Shown here piece after piece: positions 34,705 to 46,950 of a stretch of 64,000 bases of DNA (the first letter of the stretch is position 1; each line of letters starts with the position of its first letter). The stretch is from Sipunculus nudus (lineage: Eukaryota > Annelida > Sipuncula > Golfingiida > Sipunculidae). The stretch covers positions 32,772,214 through 32,836,213 of the forward strand of contig CM049320.1 of NCBI GenBank assembly GCA_026874595.1, given 5' to 3'. The notes under the pieces are model-generated. The model ran no database searches and was not told the origin of the DNA. It was given only the letters and a program-made list of their open reading frames with translations. The translations under genes were made by a program, and so were the position numbers.

Positions 34705-35034
34705 TCAATCCGGAGTGACACTCGAGTAAAGTCCCTCCTGGTCAAGGGTCATTAAACGGTTTCCCTTGCGTAGTATGGCCTGCATACGTGGCCGGCGAAA
34801 ATCCTGTGAGAAATAATACAATGTTTTGTCGGACCGGTTTTGGGGTGGTTTGGGCAATGAGGCGTGACAGCTCCGGAACGTCCACGAGGTCACGTCAGTC
34901 CAGCCTTGCTCCTTTTGTTGGCAACAAGCTGACCACGGTCTTTCTTCTTCAGAATAAAGTTCATCCATCCACTTTGTCTTGGGTTCTTCCTTTGACATGG
35001 AGCGGACCTGCCTTACCCCCTGACTGCGACACAT
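34705..35034 (-). CDS. Candidate 3'-terminal coding exon of an unrecognised protein
   Basis: This minus-strand open frame (up to 109 codons) is the only one in the window whose translation looks like a natural soluble protein. It is hydrophilic, rich in W, R, K, E and Q, without low complexity, and it ends in an ordinary stop after GLYSSVTPD. It includes segments such as KTKWMDELYSEEERPWS and DFRRPRMQAILRKGNRL. Local GC content is clearly higher than in the flanks. The first in-frame methionine need not be the start: AG dinucleotides after CGC and after GGC, near 35,020-35,005, could be splice acceptors, although the pyrimidine tract is poor. No downstream AATAAA was noted close by. I do not recognise the family. 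It could be a last exon, a retrocopy fragment or a chance frame. Confidence 0.4.
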   Translation of the reverse strand: MCRSQGVRQVRSMSKEEPKTKWMDELYSEEERPWSACCQQKEQGWTDVTSWTFRSCHASLPKPPQNRSDKTLYYFSQDFRRPRMQAILRKGNRLMTLDQEGLYSSVTPD

Positions 35035-35329
35035 TTTTACAAATGCTGTTCTTCAGATTGTATTAGTCTGTATATGTTTCAGGAATTTTTAATCGTAAAA
35101 GATTTATCTTTTTGTATTAATTTTTTCTCAAGCCAAACCCAGCTGCACAAAATAAGCTCACTTCAGCTTAATGAAATATTGGTGGCACCTCCTAATAAAC
35201 TTGGCTGGGCTTGATCTTAACTCGAGGCTGCGCAAAATGGTGGCGGTGCCAGGCTCTAGTAAGGGTGTACTTGAATTCTGCATGTATCAAATACATTCCT
35301 GAAAAACTGCCACTAGAGTTGATTTGATC
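35035..35329. other. Short unique stretch
   Basis: It contains two short GGTGGC motifs (about 35,183 and 35,230) but no gene or tandem structure. Confidence 0.4.
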
Positions 35330-35722
35330 ATGGAGGTTATTAAACCTGTGTAACATCAGGTTACATTGGGAGGTTATAACCTGTGTAACACCAGGTTACA
35401 TTTGGGGGTTATAACCTGTGTAACATCGGGTTACATTGGGAGGTTATAACCTGTGTAACATCAGGTTACATTGGGAGGTTATAACCTGTGTAACATCAGG
35501 TTACATTGGGAGGTTATTACCTGTGTAACATCAGGTTACATTGGGAGGTTGTAACCTGTATAACATCAGGTCACATTGGGAGGTTATAACCTGTGAAACA
35601 TCAGGTTACATTGGGAGGTTATAACTGTGTAACATCAGGTTACATTGGGAGGCTATAACCTGTGTAACATCAGGTTACATTGGGAGGTTATAACCTGTGT
35701 AACATCAGGTTACATTGGGAAA
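35330..35722 (+). repeat. 35-bp minisatellite (about 11 copies)
   Basis: Units of the form TAACCTGTGTAACATCAGGT plus TACATTGGGAGGTTA follow each other at 35-base spacing. Starts at 35,344, 35,379 and 35,414 were checked. Each unit contains the inverted pair TAACCTG / CAGGTTA around TGTAACAT, so it can fold into a 7-bp stem. Sequence identity is high with a few substitutions and single-base losses. Confidence 0.95.
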
Positions 35723-36640
35723 TTTACATGGTGGTAGATATAAGTTCCACTACTTAAATTACAGCTAAGGTGTCTTAAATGTATCATATATTTTATATGT
35801 CTTCATGTAGGAGTATTACATTTTAGAAATTTAAAACTAAATTGTGGATATAATGTTTTCCTTCATGTTTCAGTATCACAATAAGAAAAAACTGTCAAAA
35901 ACGCTAGAGTGAGGAAATATGAATATTCAATAACATTTTTAGCATAAAGATCATTATATTTCCTAGATATAAGCTGGTTAAGCTTAGAAGATAATCTTCT
36001 ATGTGTTGGTAGAGATAAACATAATTCATAATTTATACTTGTAATCTTTTGTATCAAGTTCCTTATACATTTGAACAGAAGCTTGTCTAATATCTTAAAA
36101 AGGAACCCATCCTCTATATTTATAGGAATTATTATCTTATTACATTATTATATTACATTAATACATTAAGAGGTAAATTATACAGTTAATGTATGTCTAA
36201 TACAGATTTATGGGATGTATTCTCATGTCTTGCATCTTGCCGTTCCCTGTTTCCATGGCAACCATTCATCCTTCATCCTAACTGTAGAGGTAAACAGTAC
36301 CATTTATATGTATCAGAGAGAGACTGGTTGCAGAGGATTAGGGTTTAGATGGGTTTATTATACAACTAGCTGTGATAAATATGATGTTATCAATATGGAT
36401 TGAGCCCCAAACTGATTCATGTGGCGCGGCACCTGACTCGGTATAGCAGCATTTGATCCAGGCCTCCAAGTTTCTGTAATGAATCATATTACATTGCATG
36501 TAGATATCAGGGAAAACTGGGAATGAGCTCCTCTTTTCCAGTCAGGGAAATGTAACTCTTATAAAAATTCTTCAAATCAGGAAATTGTCAGGAATTTTAT
36601 TGTCAAACTTGAAATGTGCATTCTAAGGAATGCAAGCTTT
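35723..36640. other. Unique non-coding stretch
   Basis: No gene is supportable. A small TGCATTC TAAG GAATGCA hairpin lies at 36,617-36,634, just before the satellite border. Confidence 0.5.
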
Positions 36641-36693
36641 CTCAGTGTGTGTATGTGTGTGTCGGGGTGGGGGGGGGGGGGGAAGGGATATGC
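36641..36693. repeat. TG-rich microsatellite and G14 tract at the satellite border
   Basis: A (TG)n tract is followed by GTCGGGGTG and fourteen Gs (36,669-36,682). The first full-quality satellite monomer begins within about 12 bases. Confidence 0.9.
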
Positions 36694-39600
36694 TCCAAAA
36701 AAAAATTTTGCATTCATTTATTCGGTCCATATTCCCAGGTTCATTCTTTTAATAAGTGACTGTACATTTGTGAATATTCCTTGATGAGGTTCCTGAATCC
36801 AGATGATGGGCCAGATCCAAAAAACATGTTTGCATTCATTTATTTGGCCCATATTCCCAGGTTCATTCTTTTAATAAGTGAGTGTACATTTGTGAATATT
36901 CCTTGATGAGGTTCCTGAATCCAGATGATGAGCCAGATCCAAAAAACATGTTTGCATTCATTTATTTGGCCCATATTCCCAGGTTCATTCTTTAAATAAG
37001 TGAGTGTACATTTGTGAATATTCCTTGATGAGGTTCCTGAATCCAGATGATGAGCCAGATCCAAAAAACATGTTTGCATTCATTTATTTGGCCCATATTC
37101 CCAGGTTCATTCTTTTAATAAGTGAGTGTACATTTGTGAATATTCCTTGATGAGGTTCCTGAATCCAGATGATGAGCCAGATCCAAAAAACATGTTTGCA
37201 TTCATTTATTTGGCCCATATTCCCAGGTTCATTCTTTTAATAAGTGAGTGTACATTTGTGAATATTCCTTGATGAGGTTCCTGAATCCAGATGATGAGCC
37301 AGATCCAAAAAACATGTTTGCATTCATTTATTTGGCCCATATTCCCAGGTTCATTCTTTTAATAGGTGAGTGTACATTTGTGAATATTCCTTGATGAGGT
37401 TCCTGAATCCAGATGATGAGCCAGATCCAAAAAACATGTTTGCATTCATTTATTCGGCCCATATTCCCAGGTTCATTCTTTTAAAAAGTGAGTGTACATT
37501 TGTGAATATTCCTTAATGAGGTTCCTGAATCCAGATGATGAGCCAGATCCAAAAAACATGTTTGCATTCATTTATTTCGCCCATATTCCCAGGTTCATTC
37601 TTTTAATAAATGTGTGTACATTTGTGAATATTCCTTGATGAGGTTCCTGAATCCAGATGATGAGCCAGATCCAAAAAACATGTTTGCATTCATTTATTTG
37701 GCCCATATTCCCAGGTTCATTCTTTTAATAAGTGAGTGTACATTTGTGAATATTCCTTGATGAGGTTCCTGAATCCAGATGATGAGCCAGATCCAAAAAA
37801 CATGTTTGCATTCATTTATTCGGCCCATATTCCCAGGTTCATTCTTTTAATAAGTGACTGTACATTTGTGAATATTCCTTGATGAGGTTCCTGAATCCAG
37901 ATGATGAGCCAGATCCAAAAAACATGTTTGCATTCATTTATTCGGCCCATATTCCCAGGTTCATTCTTTTAATAAGTGAGTGTACATTTGTGAATATTCC
38001 TTGATGAGGTTCCTGAATCCAGATGATGAGCCAGATCCAAAAAACATGTTTGCATTCATTTATTCGGCCCATATTCCCAGGTTCATTCTTTTAATAAGTG
38101 ACTGTACATTTGTGAATATTCCTTGATGAGGTTCCTGAATCCAGATGATGAGCCAGATCCAAAAAACATGTTTGCATTCATTTATTCGGCCCATATTCCC
38201 AGGTTCATTCTTTTAATAAGTGAGTGTACATTTGTGAATATTCCTTGATGAGGTTCCTGAATCCAGATGATGAGCCAGATCCAAAAAACATGTTTGCATT
38301 CATTTATTCAGCCCATATTCCCAGGTTCATTCTTTTAATAAGTGAGTGTACATTTGTGAATATTCCTTGATGAGGTTCCTGAATCCAGATGATGGGCCAG
38401 ATCCAAAAAACATGTTTGCATTCATTTATTTGGCCCATATTCCCAGGTTCATTCTTTTAATAAGTGACTGTACATTTGTGAATATTCCTTGATGAGGTTC
38501 CTGAATCCAGATGATGGGCCAGATCCAAAAAACATGTTTGCATTCATTTATTTGGCCCATATTCCCAGGTTCATTCTTTTAATAAGTGACTGTACATTTG
38601 TGAATATTCCTTGATGAGGTTCCTGAATCCAGATGATGGGCCAGATCCAAAAAACATGTTTGCATTCATTTATTTGGCCCATATTCCCAGGTTCATTCTT
38701 TTAATAAGTGAGTGTACATTTGTGAATATTCCTTGATGAGGTTCCTGAATCCAGATGATGAGCCAGATCCAAAAAACATGTTTGCATTCATTTATTTGGC
38801 CCATATTCCCAGGTTCATTCTTTTAATAAGTGAGTGTACATTTGTGAATATTCCTTGATGAGGTTCCTGAATCCAGATGATGGGCCAGATCCAAAAAACA
38901 TGTTTGCATTCATTTATTCGGCCCATATTCCCAGGTTCATTCTTTTAATAAGTGACTGTACATTTGTGAATATTCCTTGATGAGGTTCCTGAATCCAGAT
39001 GATGGGCCAGATCCAAAAAACATGTTTGCATTCATTTATTCGGCCCATATTCCCAGGTTCATTCTTTTAATAAGTGACTGTACATTTGTGAATATTCCTT
39101 GATGAGGTTCCTGAATCCAGATGATGAGCCAGATCCAAAAAACATGTTTGCATTCATTTATTTGGCCCATATTCCCAGGTTCATTCTTTTAATAAGTGAC
39201 TGTACATTTGTGAATATTCCTTGATGAGGTTCCTGAATCCAGATGATGAGCCAGATCCAAAAAACATGTTTGCATTCATTTATTCGGCCCATATTCCCAG
39301 GTTCATTCTTTTAATAAGTGACTGTACATTTGTGAATATTCCTTGATGAGGTTCCTGAATCCAGATGATGAGCCAGATCCAAAAAACATGTTTGCATTCA
39401 TTTATTTGGCCCTTATTCCCAGGTTCATTCTTTTAATAAGTGACTGTACATTTGTGAATATTCCTTGATGAGGTTCCTGAATCCAGATGATGAGCCAGAT
39501 CCAAAAAACATGTTTGCATTCATTTATTCGGCCCATATTCCCAGGTTCATTCTTTTAATAAGTGACTGTACATTTGTGAATATTCCTTGATGAGGTTCCT

Positions 39601-40739
39601 GAATCCAGATGATGAGCAAGAGCCAAAAAACATGTTTGCATTCATTTATTCGGCCCATATTCCCAGGTTCATTCTTTTAATAAGTGACTGTACATTTGTG
39701 AATATTCCTTGATGAGGTTCCTGAATCCAGATGATGAGCCAGATCCAAAAAACATGTTTGCATTCATTTATTCGGCCCATATTCCCAGGTTCATTCTTTT
39801 AATAAGTGAGTGTACATTTGTGAATATTCCTTGATGAGGTTCCTGAATCCAGATAATGAGCCAGATCCAAAAAACATGTTTGCATTCATTTATTTGGCCC
39901 ATATTCCCAGGTTCATTCTTTTAATAAGTGACTGTACATTTGTGAATATTCCTTGATGAGGTTCCTGAATCCAGATGATGGGCCAGATCCAAAAAACATG
40001 TTTGCATTCATTTATTCGGCCCATATTCCCAGGTTCATTCTTTTAATAAGTGACTGTACATTTGTGAATATTCCTTGATGAGGTTCCTGAATCCAGATGA
40101 TGGGCCAGATCCAAAAAACATGTTTGCATTCATTTATTCGGCCCATATTCCCAGGTTCATTCTTTTAATAAGTGACTGTACATTTGTGAATATTCCTTGA
40201 TGAGGTTCCTGAATCCAGATGATGGGCCAGATCCAAAAAACATGTTTGCATTCATTTATTCGGCCCATATTCCCAGGTTCATTCTTTTAATAAGTGACTG
40301 TACATTTGTGAATATTCCTTGATGAGGTTCCTGAATCCAGATGATGGGCCAGATCCAAAAAACATGTTTGCATTCATTTATTCGGCCCATATTCCCAGGT
40401 TCATTCTTTTAATAAGTGACTGTACATTTGTGAATATTCCTTGATGAGGTTCCTGAATCCAGATGATGGGCCAGATCCAAAAAACATGTTTGCATTCATT
40501 TATTCGGCCCATATTCCCAGGTTCATTCTTTTAATAAGTGACTGTACATTTGTGAATATTCCTTGATGAGGTTCCTGAATCCAGATGATGGGCCAGATCC
40601 AAAAAACATGTTTGCATTCATTTATTCGGCCCATATTCCCAGGTTCATTCTTTTAATAAGTGACTGTACATTTGTGAATATTCCTTGATGAGGTTCCTGA
40701 ATCCAGATGATGGGCCAGATCCAAAAAACATGTTTGCAT

Positions 40740-42710
40740 TCATTTATTTGGCCCATATTCCCAGGTTCATTCTTTTAATAAGTGACTGTACATTTGTGAA
40801 TATTCCTTGATGAGGTTCCTGAATCCAGATGATGGGCCAGATCCAAAAAACATGTTTGCATTCATTGATTCAGCCCATATTCCCAGGTTCATTCTTTTAA
40901 TAAGTGACTGTACATTTGTGAATATTCCTTGATGAGGTTCCTGAATCCAGATGATGGGCCAGATCCAAAAAACATGTTTGCATTCATTTATTCGGCCCAT
41001 ATTCCCAGGTTCATTCTTTTAATAAGTGACTGTACATTTGTGAATATTCCTTGATGAGGTTCCTGAATCCAGATGATGGGCCAGATCCAAAAAACATGTT
41101 TGCATTCATTTATTTGGCCCATATTCCCAGGTTCATTCTTTTAATAAGTGACTGTACATTTGTGAATATTCCTTGATGAGGTTCCTGAATCCAGATGATG
41201 GGCCAGATCCAAAAAACATGTTTGCATTCATTGATTCGGCCCATATTCCCAGGTTCATTCTTTTAATAAGTGACTGTACATTTGTGAATATTCCTTGATG
41301 AGGTTCCTGAATCCAGATGATGGGCCAGATCCAAAAAACATGTTTGCATTCATTTATTCGGCCCATATTCCCAGGTTCATTCTTTTAATAAGTGACTGTA
41401 CATTTGTGAATATTCCTTGATGAGGTTCCTGAATCCAGATGATGGGCCAGATCCAAAAAACATGTTTGCATTCATTTATTTGGCCCATATTCCCAGGTTC
41501 ATTCTTTTAATAAGTGAGTGTATATTTGTGAATATTCCTTGATGAGGTTCCTGAATCCAGATGATGGGCCAGATCCAAAAAACATGTTTGCATTCATTGA
41601 TTCGGCCCATATTCCCAGGTTCATTCTTTTAATAAGTGACTGTACATTTGTGAATATTCCTTGATGAGGTTCCTGAATCCAGATGATGGGCCAGATCCAA
41701 AAAACATGTTTGCATTCATTGATTCGGCCCATATTCCCAGGTTCATTCTTTTAATAAGTGACTGTACATTTGTGAATATTCCTTGATGAGGTTACTGAAT
41801 CCAGATGATGGGCCAGATCCAAAAAACATGTTTGCATTCATTTATTTGGCCCATATTCCCAGGTTCATTCTTTTAATAAGTGAGTGTACATTTGTGAATA
41901 TTCCTTGATGAGGTTCCTGAATCCAGATGATGGGCCAGATCCAAAAAACATGTTTGCATTCATTTATTTGGCCCATATTCCCAGGTTCATTCTTTTAATA
42001 AGTGACTGTACATTTGTGAATATTCCTTGATGAGGTTCCTGAATCCAGATGATGGGCCAGATCCAAAAAACATGTTTGCATTCATTGATTCGGCCCATAT
42101 TCCCAGGTTCATTCTTTTAATAAGTGACTGTACATTTGTGAATATTCCTTGATGAGGTTCCTGAATCCAGATGATGGGCCAGATCCAAAAAACATGTTTG
42201 CATTCATTGATTCGGCCCATATTCCCAGGTTCATTCTTTTAATAAGTGACTGTACATTTGTGAATATTCCTTGATGAGGTTCCTGAATCCAGATGATGGG
42301 CCAGATCCAAAAAACATGTTTGCATTCATTGATTCGGCCCATATTCCCAGGTTCATTCTTTTAATAAGTGACTGTACATTTGTGAATATTCCTTGATGAG
42401 GTTCCTGAATCCAGATGATGGGCCAGATCCAAAAAACATGTTTGCATTCATTGATTCGGCCCATATTCCCAGGTTCATTCTTTTAATAAGTGACTGTACA
42501 TTTGTGAATATTCCTTGATGAGGTTCCTGAATCCAGATGATGGGCCAGATCCAAAAAACATGTTTGCATTCATTGATTCGGCCCATATTCCCAGGTTCAT
42601 TCTTTTAATAAGTGACTGTACATTTGTGAATATTCCTTGATGAGGTTCCTGAATCCAGATGATGGGCCAGATCCAAAAAACATGTTTGCATTCATTTATT
42701 CGGCCCATAT
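40740..42710 (+). repeat. Locally homogenised GATTC subfamily of the satellite
   Basis: Monomers with CATTGATTCGGCCCAT together with AAGTGACTGTAC and GATGGGCC are concentrated here, including a run of five consecutive near-identical units ending at about 42,590. Elsewhere the GATTC form is only sporadic (for example 50,870, 52,570, 59,030, 60,250, 62,815 and 63,060). Confidence 0.85.
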
Positions 42711-43349
42711 TCCCAGGTTCATTCTTTTAATAAGTGACTGTACATTTGTGAATATTCCTTGATGAGGTTCCTGAATCCAGATGATGGGCCAGATCCAAAA
42801 AACATGTTTGCATTCATTTATTTGGCCCATATTCCCAGGTTCATTCTTTTAATAAGTGAGTGTACATTTGTGAATATTCCTTGATGAGGTTCCTGAATCC
42901 AGATGATGAGCCAGATCCAAAAAACATGTTTGCATTCATTTATTTGGCCCATATTCCCAGGTTCATTCTTTTAATAAGTGAGTGTACATTTGTGAATATT
43001 CCTTGATGAGGTTCCTGAATCCAGATGATGAGCCAGATCCAAAAAACATGTTTGCATTCATTTATTTGGCCCATATTCCCAGGTTCATTCTTTTAATAAG
43101 TGAGTGTACATTTGTGAATATTCCTTGATGAGGTTCCTGAATCCAGATGATGAGCCAGATCCAAAAAACATGTTTGCATTCATTTATTTGGCCCATATTC
43201 CCAGGTTCATTCTTTTAATAAGTGAGTGTACATTTGTGAATATTCCTTGATGAGGTTCCTGAATCCAGATGATGGGCCAGATCCAAAAAACATGTTTGCA
43301 TTCATTTATTTGGCCCATATTCCCAGGTTCATTCTTTTAATAAGTGAGT

Positions 43350-46210
43350 GTACATTTCTGAATATTCCTTGATGAGGTTCCTGAATCCAGATGATGAGCC
43401 AGATCCAAAAAACATGTTTGCATTCATTTATTTGGCCCATATTCCCAGGTTCATTCTTTTAATAAGTGAGTGTACATTTGTGAATATTCCTTGATGAGGT
43501 TCCTGAATCCAGATGATGAGCCAGATCCAAAAAACATGTTTGCATTCATTTATTTGGCCCATATTCCCAGGTTCATTCTTTTAATAAGTGAGTGTACATT
43601 TGTGAATATTCCTTGATGAGGTTCCTGAATCCAGATGATGAGCCAGATCCAAAAAACATGTTTGCATTCATTTATTTGGCCCATATTCCCAGGTTCATTC
43701 TTTTAATAAGTGAGTGTACATTTGTGAATATTCCTTGATGAGGTTCCTGAATCCAGATGATGAGCCAGATCCAAAAAACATGTTTGCATTCATTTATTTG
43801 GCCCATATTCCCAGGTTCATTCTTTTAATAAGTGAGTGTACATTTGTGAATATTCCTTGATGAGGTTCCTGAATCCAGATGATGGGCCAGATCCAAAAAA
43901 CATGTTTGCATTCATTTATTTGGCCCATATTCCCAGGTTCATTCTTTTAATAAGTGAGTGTACATTTGTGAATATTCCTTGATGAGGTTCCTGAATCCAG
44001 ATGATGGGCCAGATCCAAAAAACATGTTTGCATTCATTTATTTGGCCCATATTCCCAGGTTCATTCTTTTAATAAGTGAGTGTACATTTGTGAATATTCC
44101 TTGATGAGGTTCCTGAATCCAGATGATGAGCCAGATCCAAAAAACATGTTTGCATTCATTTATTTGGCCCATATTCCCAGGTTCATTCTTTTAATAAGTG
44201 AGTGTACATTTGTGAATATTCCTTGATGAGGTTCCTGAATCCGGATGATGAGCCAGATCCAAAAAACATGTTTGCATTCATTTATTTGGCCCATATTCCC
44301 AGGTTCATTCTTTTAATAAGTGAGTGTACATTTGTGAATATTCCTTGATGAGGTTCCTGAATCCAGATGATGAGCCAGATCCAAAAAACATGTTTGCATT
44401 CATTTATTTGGCCCATATTCCCAGGTTCATTCTTTTAATAAGTGAGTGTACATTTGTGAATATTCCTTGATGAGGTTCCTGAATCCAGATGATGGGCCAG
44501 ATCCAAAAAACATGTTTGCATTTATTTATTTGGCCCATATTCCCAGGTTCATTCTTTTAATAAGTGACTGTACATTTGTGAATATTCCTTGATGAGGTTC
44601 CTGAATCCAGATGATGAGCCAGATCCAAAAAACATGTTTGCATTCATTTATTTGGCCCATATTCCCAGGTTCATTCTTTTAATAAGTGAGTGTACAATTT
44701 GTGAATATTCCTTGATGAGGTTCCTGAATCCAGATGATGAGCCAGATCCAAAAAACATGTTTGCATTCATTTATTTGGCCCATTTCCCAGGTTCATTCTT
44801 TTAATAAGTGAGTGTACATTTGTGAATATTCCTTGATGAGGTTCCTGAATCCAGATGATGGGCCAGATCCAAAAAACATGTTTGCATTCATTTATTTGGC
44901 CCATATTCCCAGGTTCATTCTTTTAATAAGTGAGTGTACATTTGTGAATATTCCTTGATGAGGTTCCTGAATCCAGATGATGAGCCAGATCCAAAAAACA
45001 TGTTTGCATTCATTTATTTGGCCCATATTCCCAGGTTCATTCTTTTAATAAGTGAGTGTACATTTGTGAATATTCCTTGATGAGGTTCCTGAATCCAGAT
45101 GATGGGCCAGATCCAAAAAACATGTTTGCATTCATTTATTTGGCCCATATTCCCAGGTTCATTCTTTTAATAAGTGAGTGTACATTTGTGAATATTCCTT
45201 GATGAGGTTCCTGAATCCAGATGATGAGCCAGATGCAAAAAACATGTTTGCATTCATTTATTTGGCCCATATTCCCAGGTTCATTCTTTTAATAAGTGAG
45301 TGTACATTTGTGAATATTCCTTGATGAGGTTCCTGAATCCAGATGATGGGCCAGATTCAAAAAACATGTTTGCATTCATTTATTTGGCCCATATTCCCAG
45401 GTTCATTCTTTTAATAAGTGAGTGTACATTTGTGAATATTCCTTGATGAGGTTCCTGAATCCAGATGATGGGCCAGATCCAAAAAACATGTTTGCATTCA
45501 TTTATTTGGCCCATTTCCCAGGTTCATTCTTTTAATAAGTGAGTGTACATTTGTGAATATTCCTTGATGAGGTTCCTGAATCCAGATGATGGGCCAGATC
45601 CAAAAAACATGTTTGCATTCATTTATTTGGCCCATATTCCCAGGTTCATTCTTTTAATAAGTGAGTGTACATTTGTGAATATTCCTTGATGAGGTTCCTG
45701 AATCCAGATGATGAGCCAGATCCAAAAAACATGTTTGCATTCATTTATTTGGCCCATATTCCCAGGTTCATTCTTTTAATAAGTGAGTGTACATTTGTGA
45801 ATATTCCTTGATGAGGTTCCTGAATCCAGATGATGAGCCAGATCCAAAAAACATGTTTGCATTCATTTATTTGGCCCATATTCCCAGGTTCATTCTTTTA
45901 ATAAGTGAGTGTACATTTGTGAATATTCCTTGATGAGGTTCCTGAATCCAGATGATGAGCCAGATCCAAAAAACATGTTTGCATTCATTTATTTGGCCCA
46001 TATTCCCAGGTTCATTCTTTTAATAAGTGAGTGTACATTTGTGAATATTCCTTGATGAGGTTCCTGAATCCAGATGATGGGCCAGATCCAAAAAACATGT
46101 TTGCATTCATTTATTTGGCCCATATTCCCAGGTTCATTCTTTTAATAAGTGAGTGTACATTTGTGAATATTCCTTGATGAGGTTCCTGAATCCAGATGAT
46201 GAGCCAGATG
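43350..46210 (+). repeat. Higher-order block C1 of the satellite
   Basis: Rare variants here reappear in block C2. TACATTTCTG at 43,351 matches 47,132. TTTATTTATTTGG at 44,521 matches 48,179. CATTTCCC at 44,781 matches 48,438. AGATGCAAAA at 46,206 matches 49,862. Offsets are 3,656-3,658 bases except for the first, which is about one monomer longer. Confidence 0.65.
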
Positions 46211-46950
46211 CAAAAAACATGTTTGCATTCATTTATTTGGCCCATATTCCCAGGTTCATTCTTTTAATAAGTGAGTGTACATTTGTGAATATTCCTTGAT
46301 GAGGTTCCTGAATCCAGATGATGGGCCAGATCCAAAAAACATGTTTGCATTCATTTATTTGGCCCATATTCCCAGGTTCATTCTTTTAATAAGTGACTGT
46401 ACATTTGTGAATATTCCTTGATGAGGTTCCTGAATCCAGATGATGGGCCAGATCCAAAAAACATGTTTGCATTCATTTATTTGGCCCATATTCCGAGGTT
46501 CATTCTTTTAATAAGTGACTGTACATTTGTGAATATTCCTTGATGAGGTTCCTGAATCCAGATGATGAGCCAGATCCAAAAAACATGTTTGCATTCATTT
46601 ATTTGGCCCATATTCCCAGGTTCATTCTTTTAATAAGTGAGTGTACATTTGTGAATATTCCTTGATGAGGTTCCTGAATCCAGATGATGAGCCAGATCCA
46701 AAAAACATGTTTGCATTCATTTATTTGGCCCATATTCCCAGGTTCATTCTTTTAATAAGTGACTGTACATTTGTGAATATTCCTTGATGAGGTTCCTGAA
46801 TCCAGATGATGAGCCAGATCCAAAAAACATGTTTGCATTCATTTATTTGGCCCATATTCCCAGGTTCATTCTTTTAATAAGTGAGTGTACATTTGTGAAT
46901 ATTCCTTGATGAGGTTCCTGAATCCAGATGATGGGCCAGATCCAAAAAAC

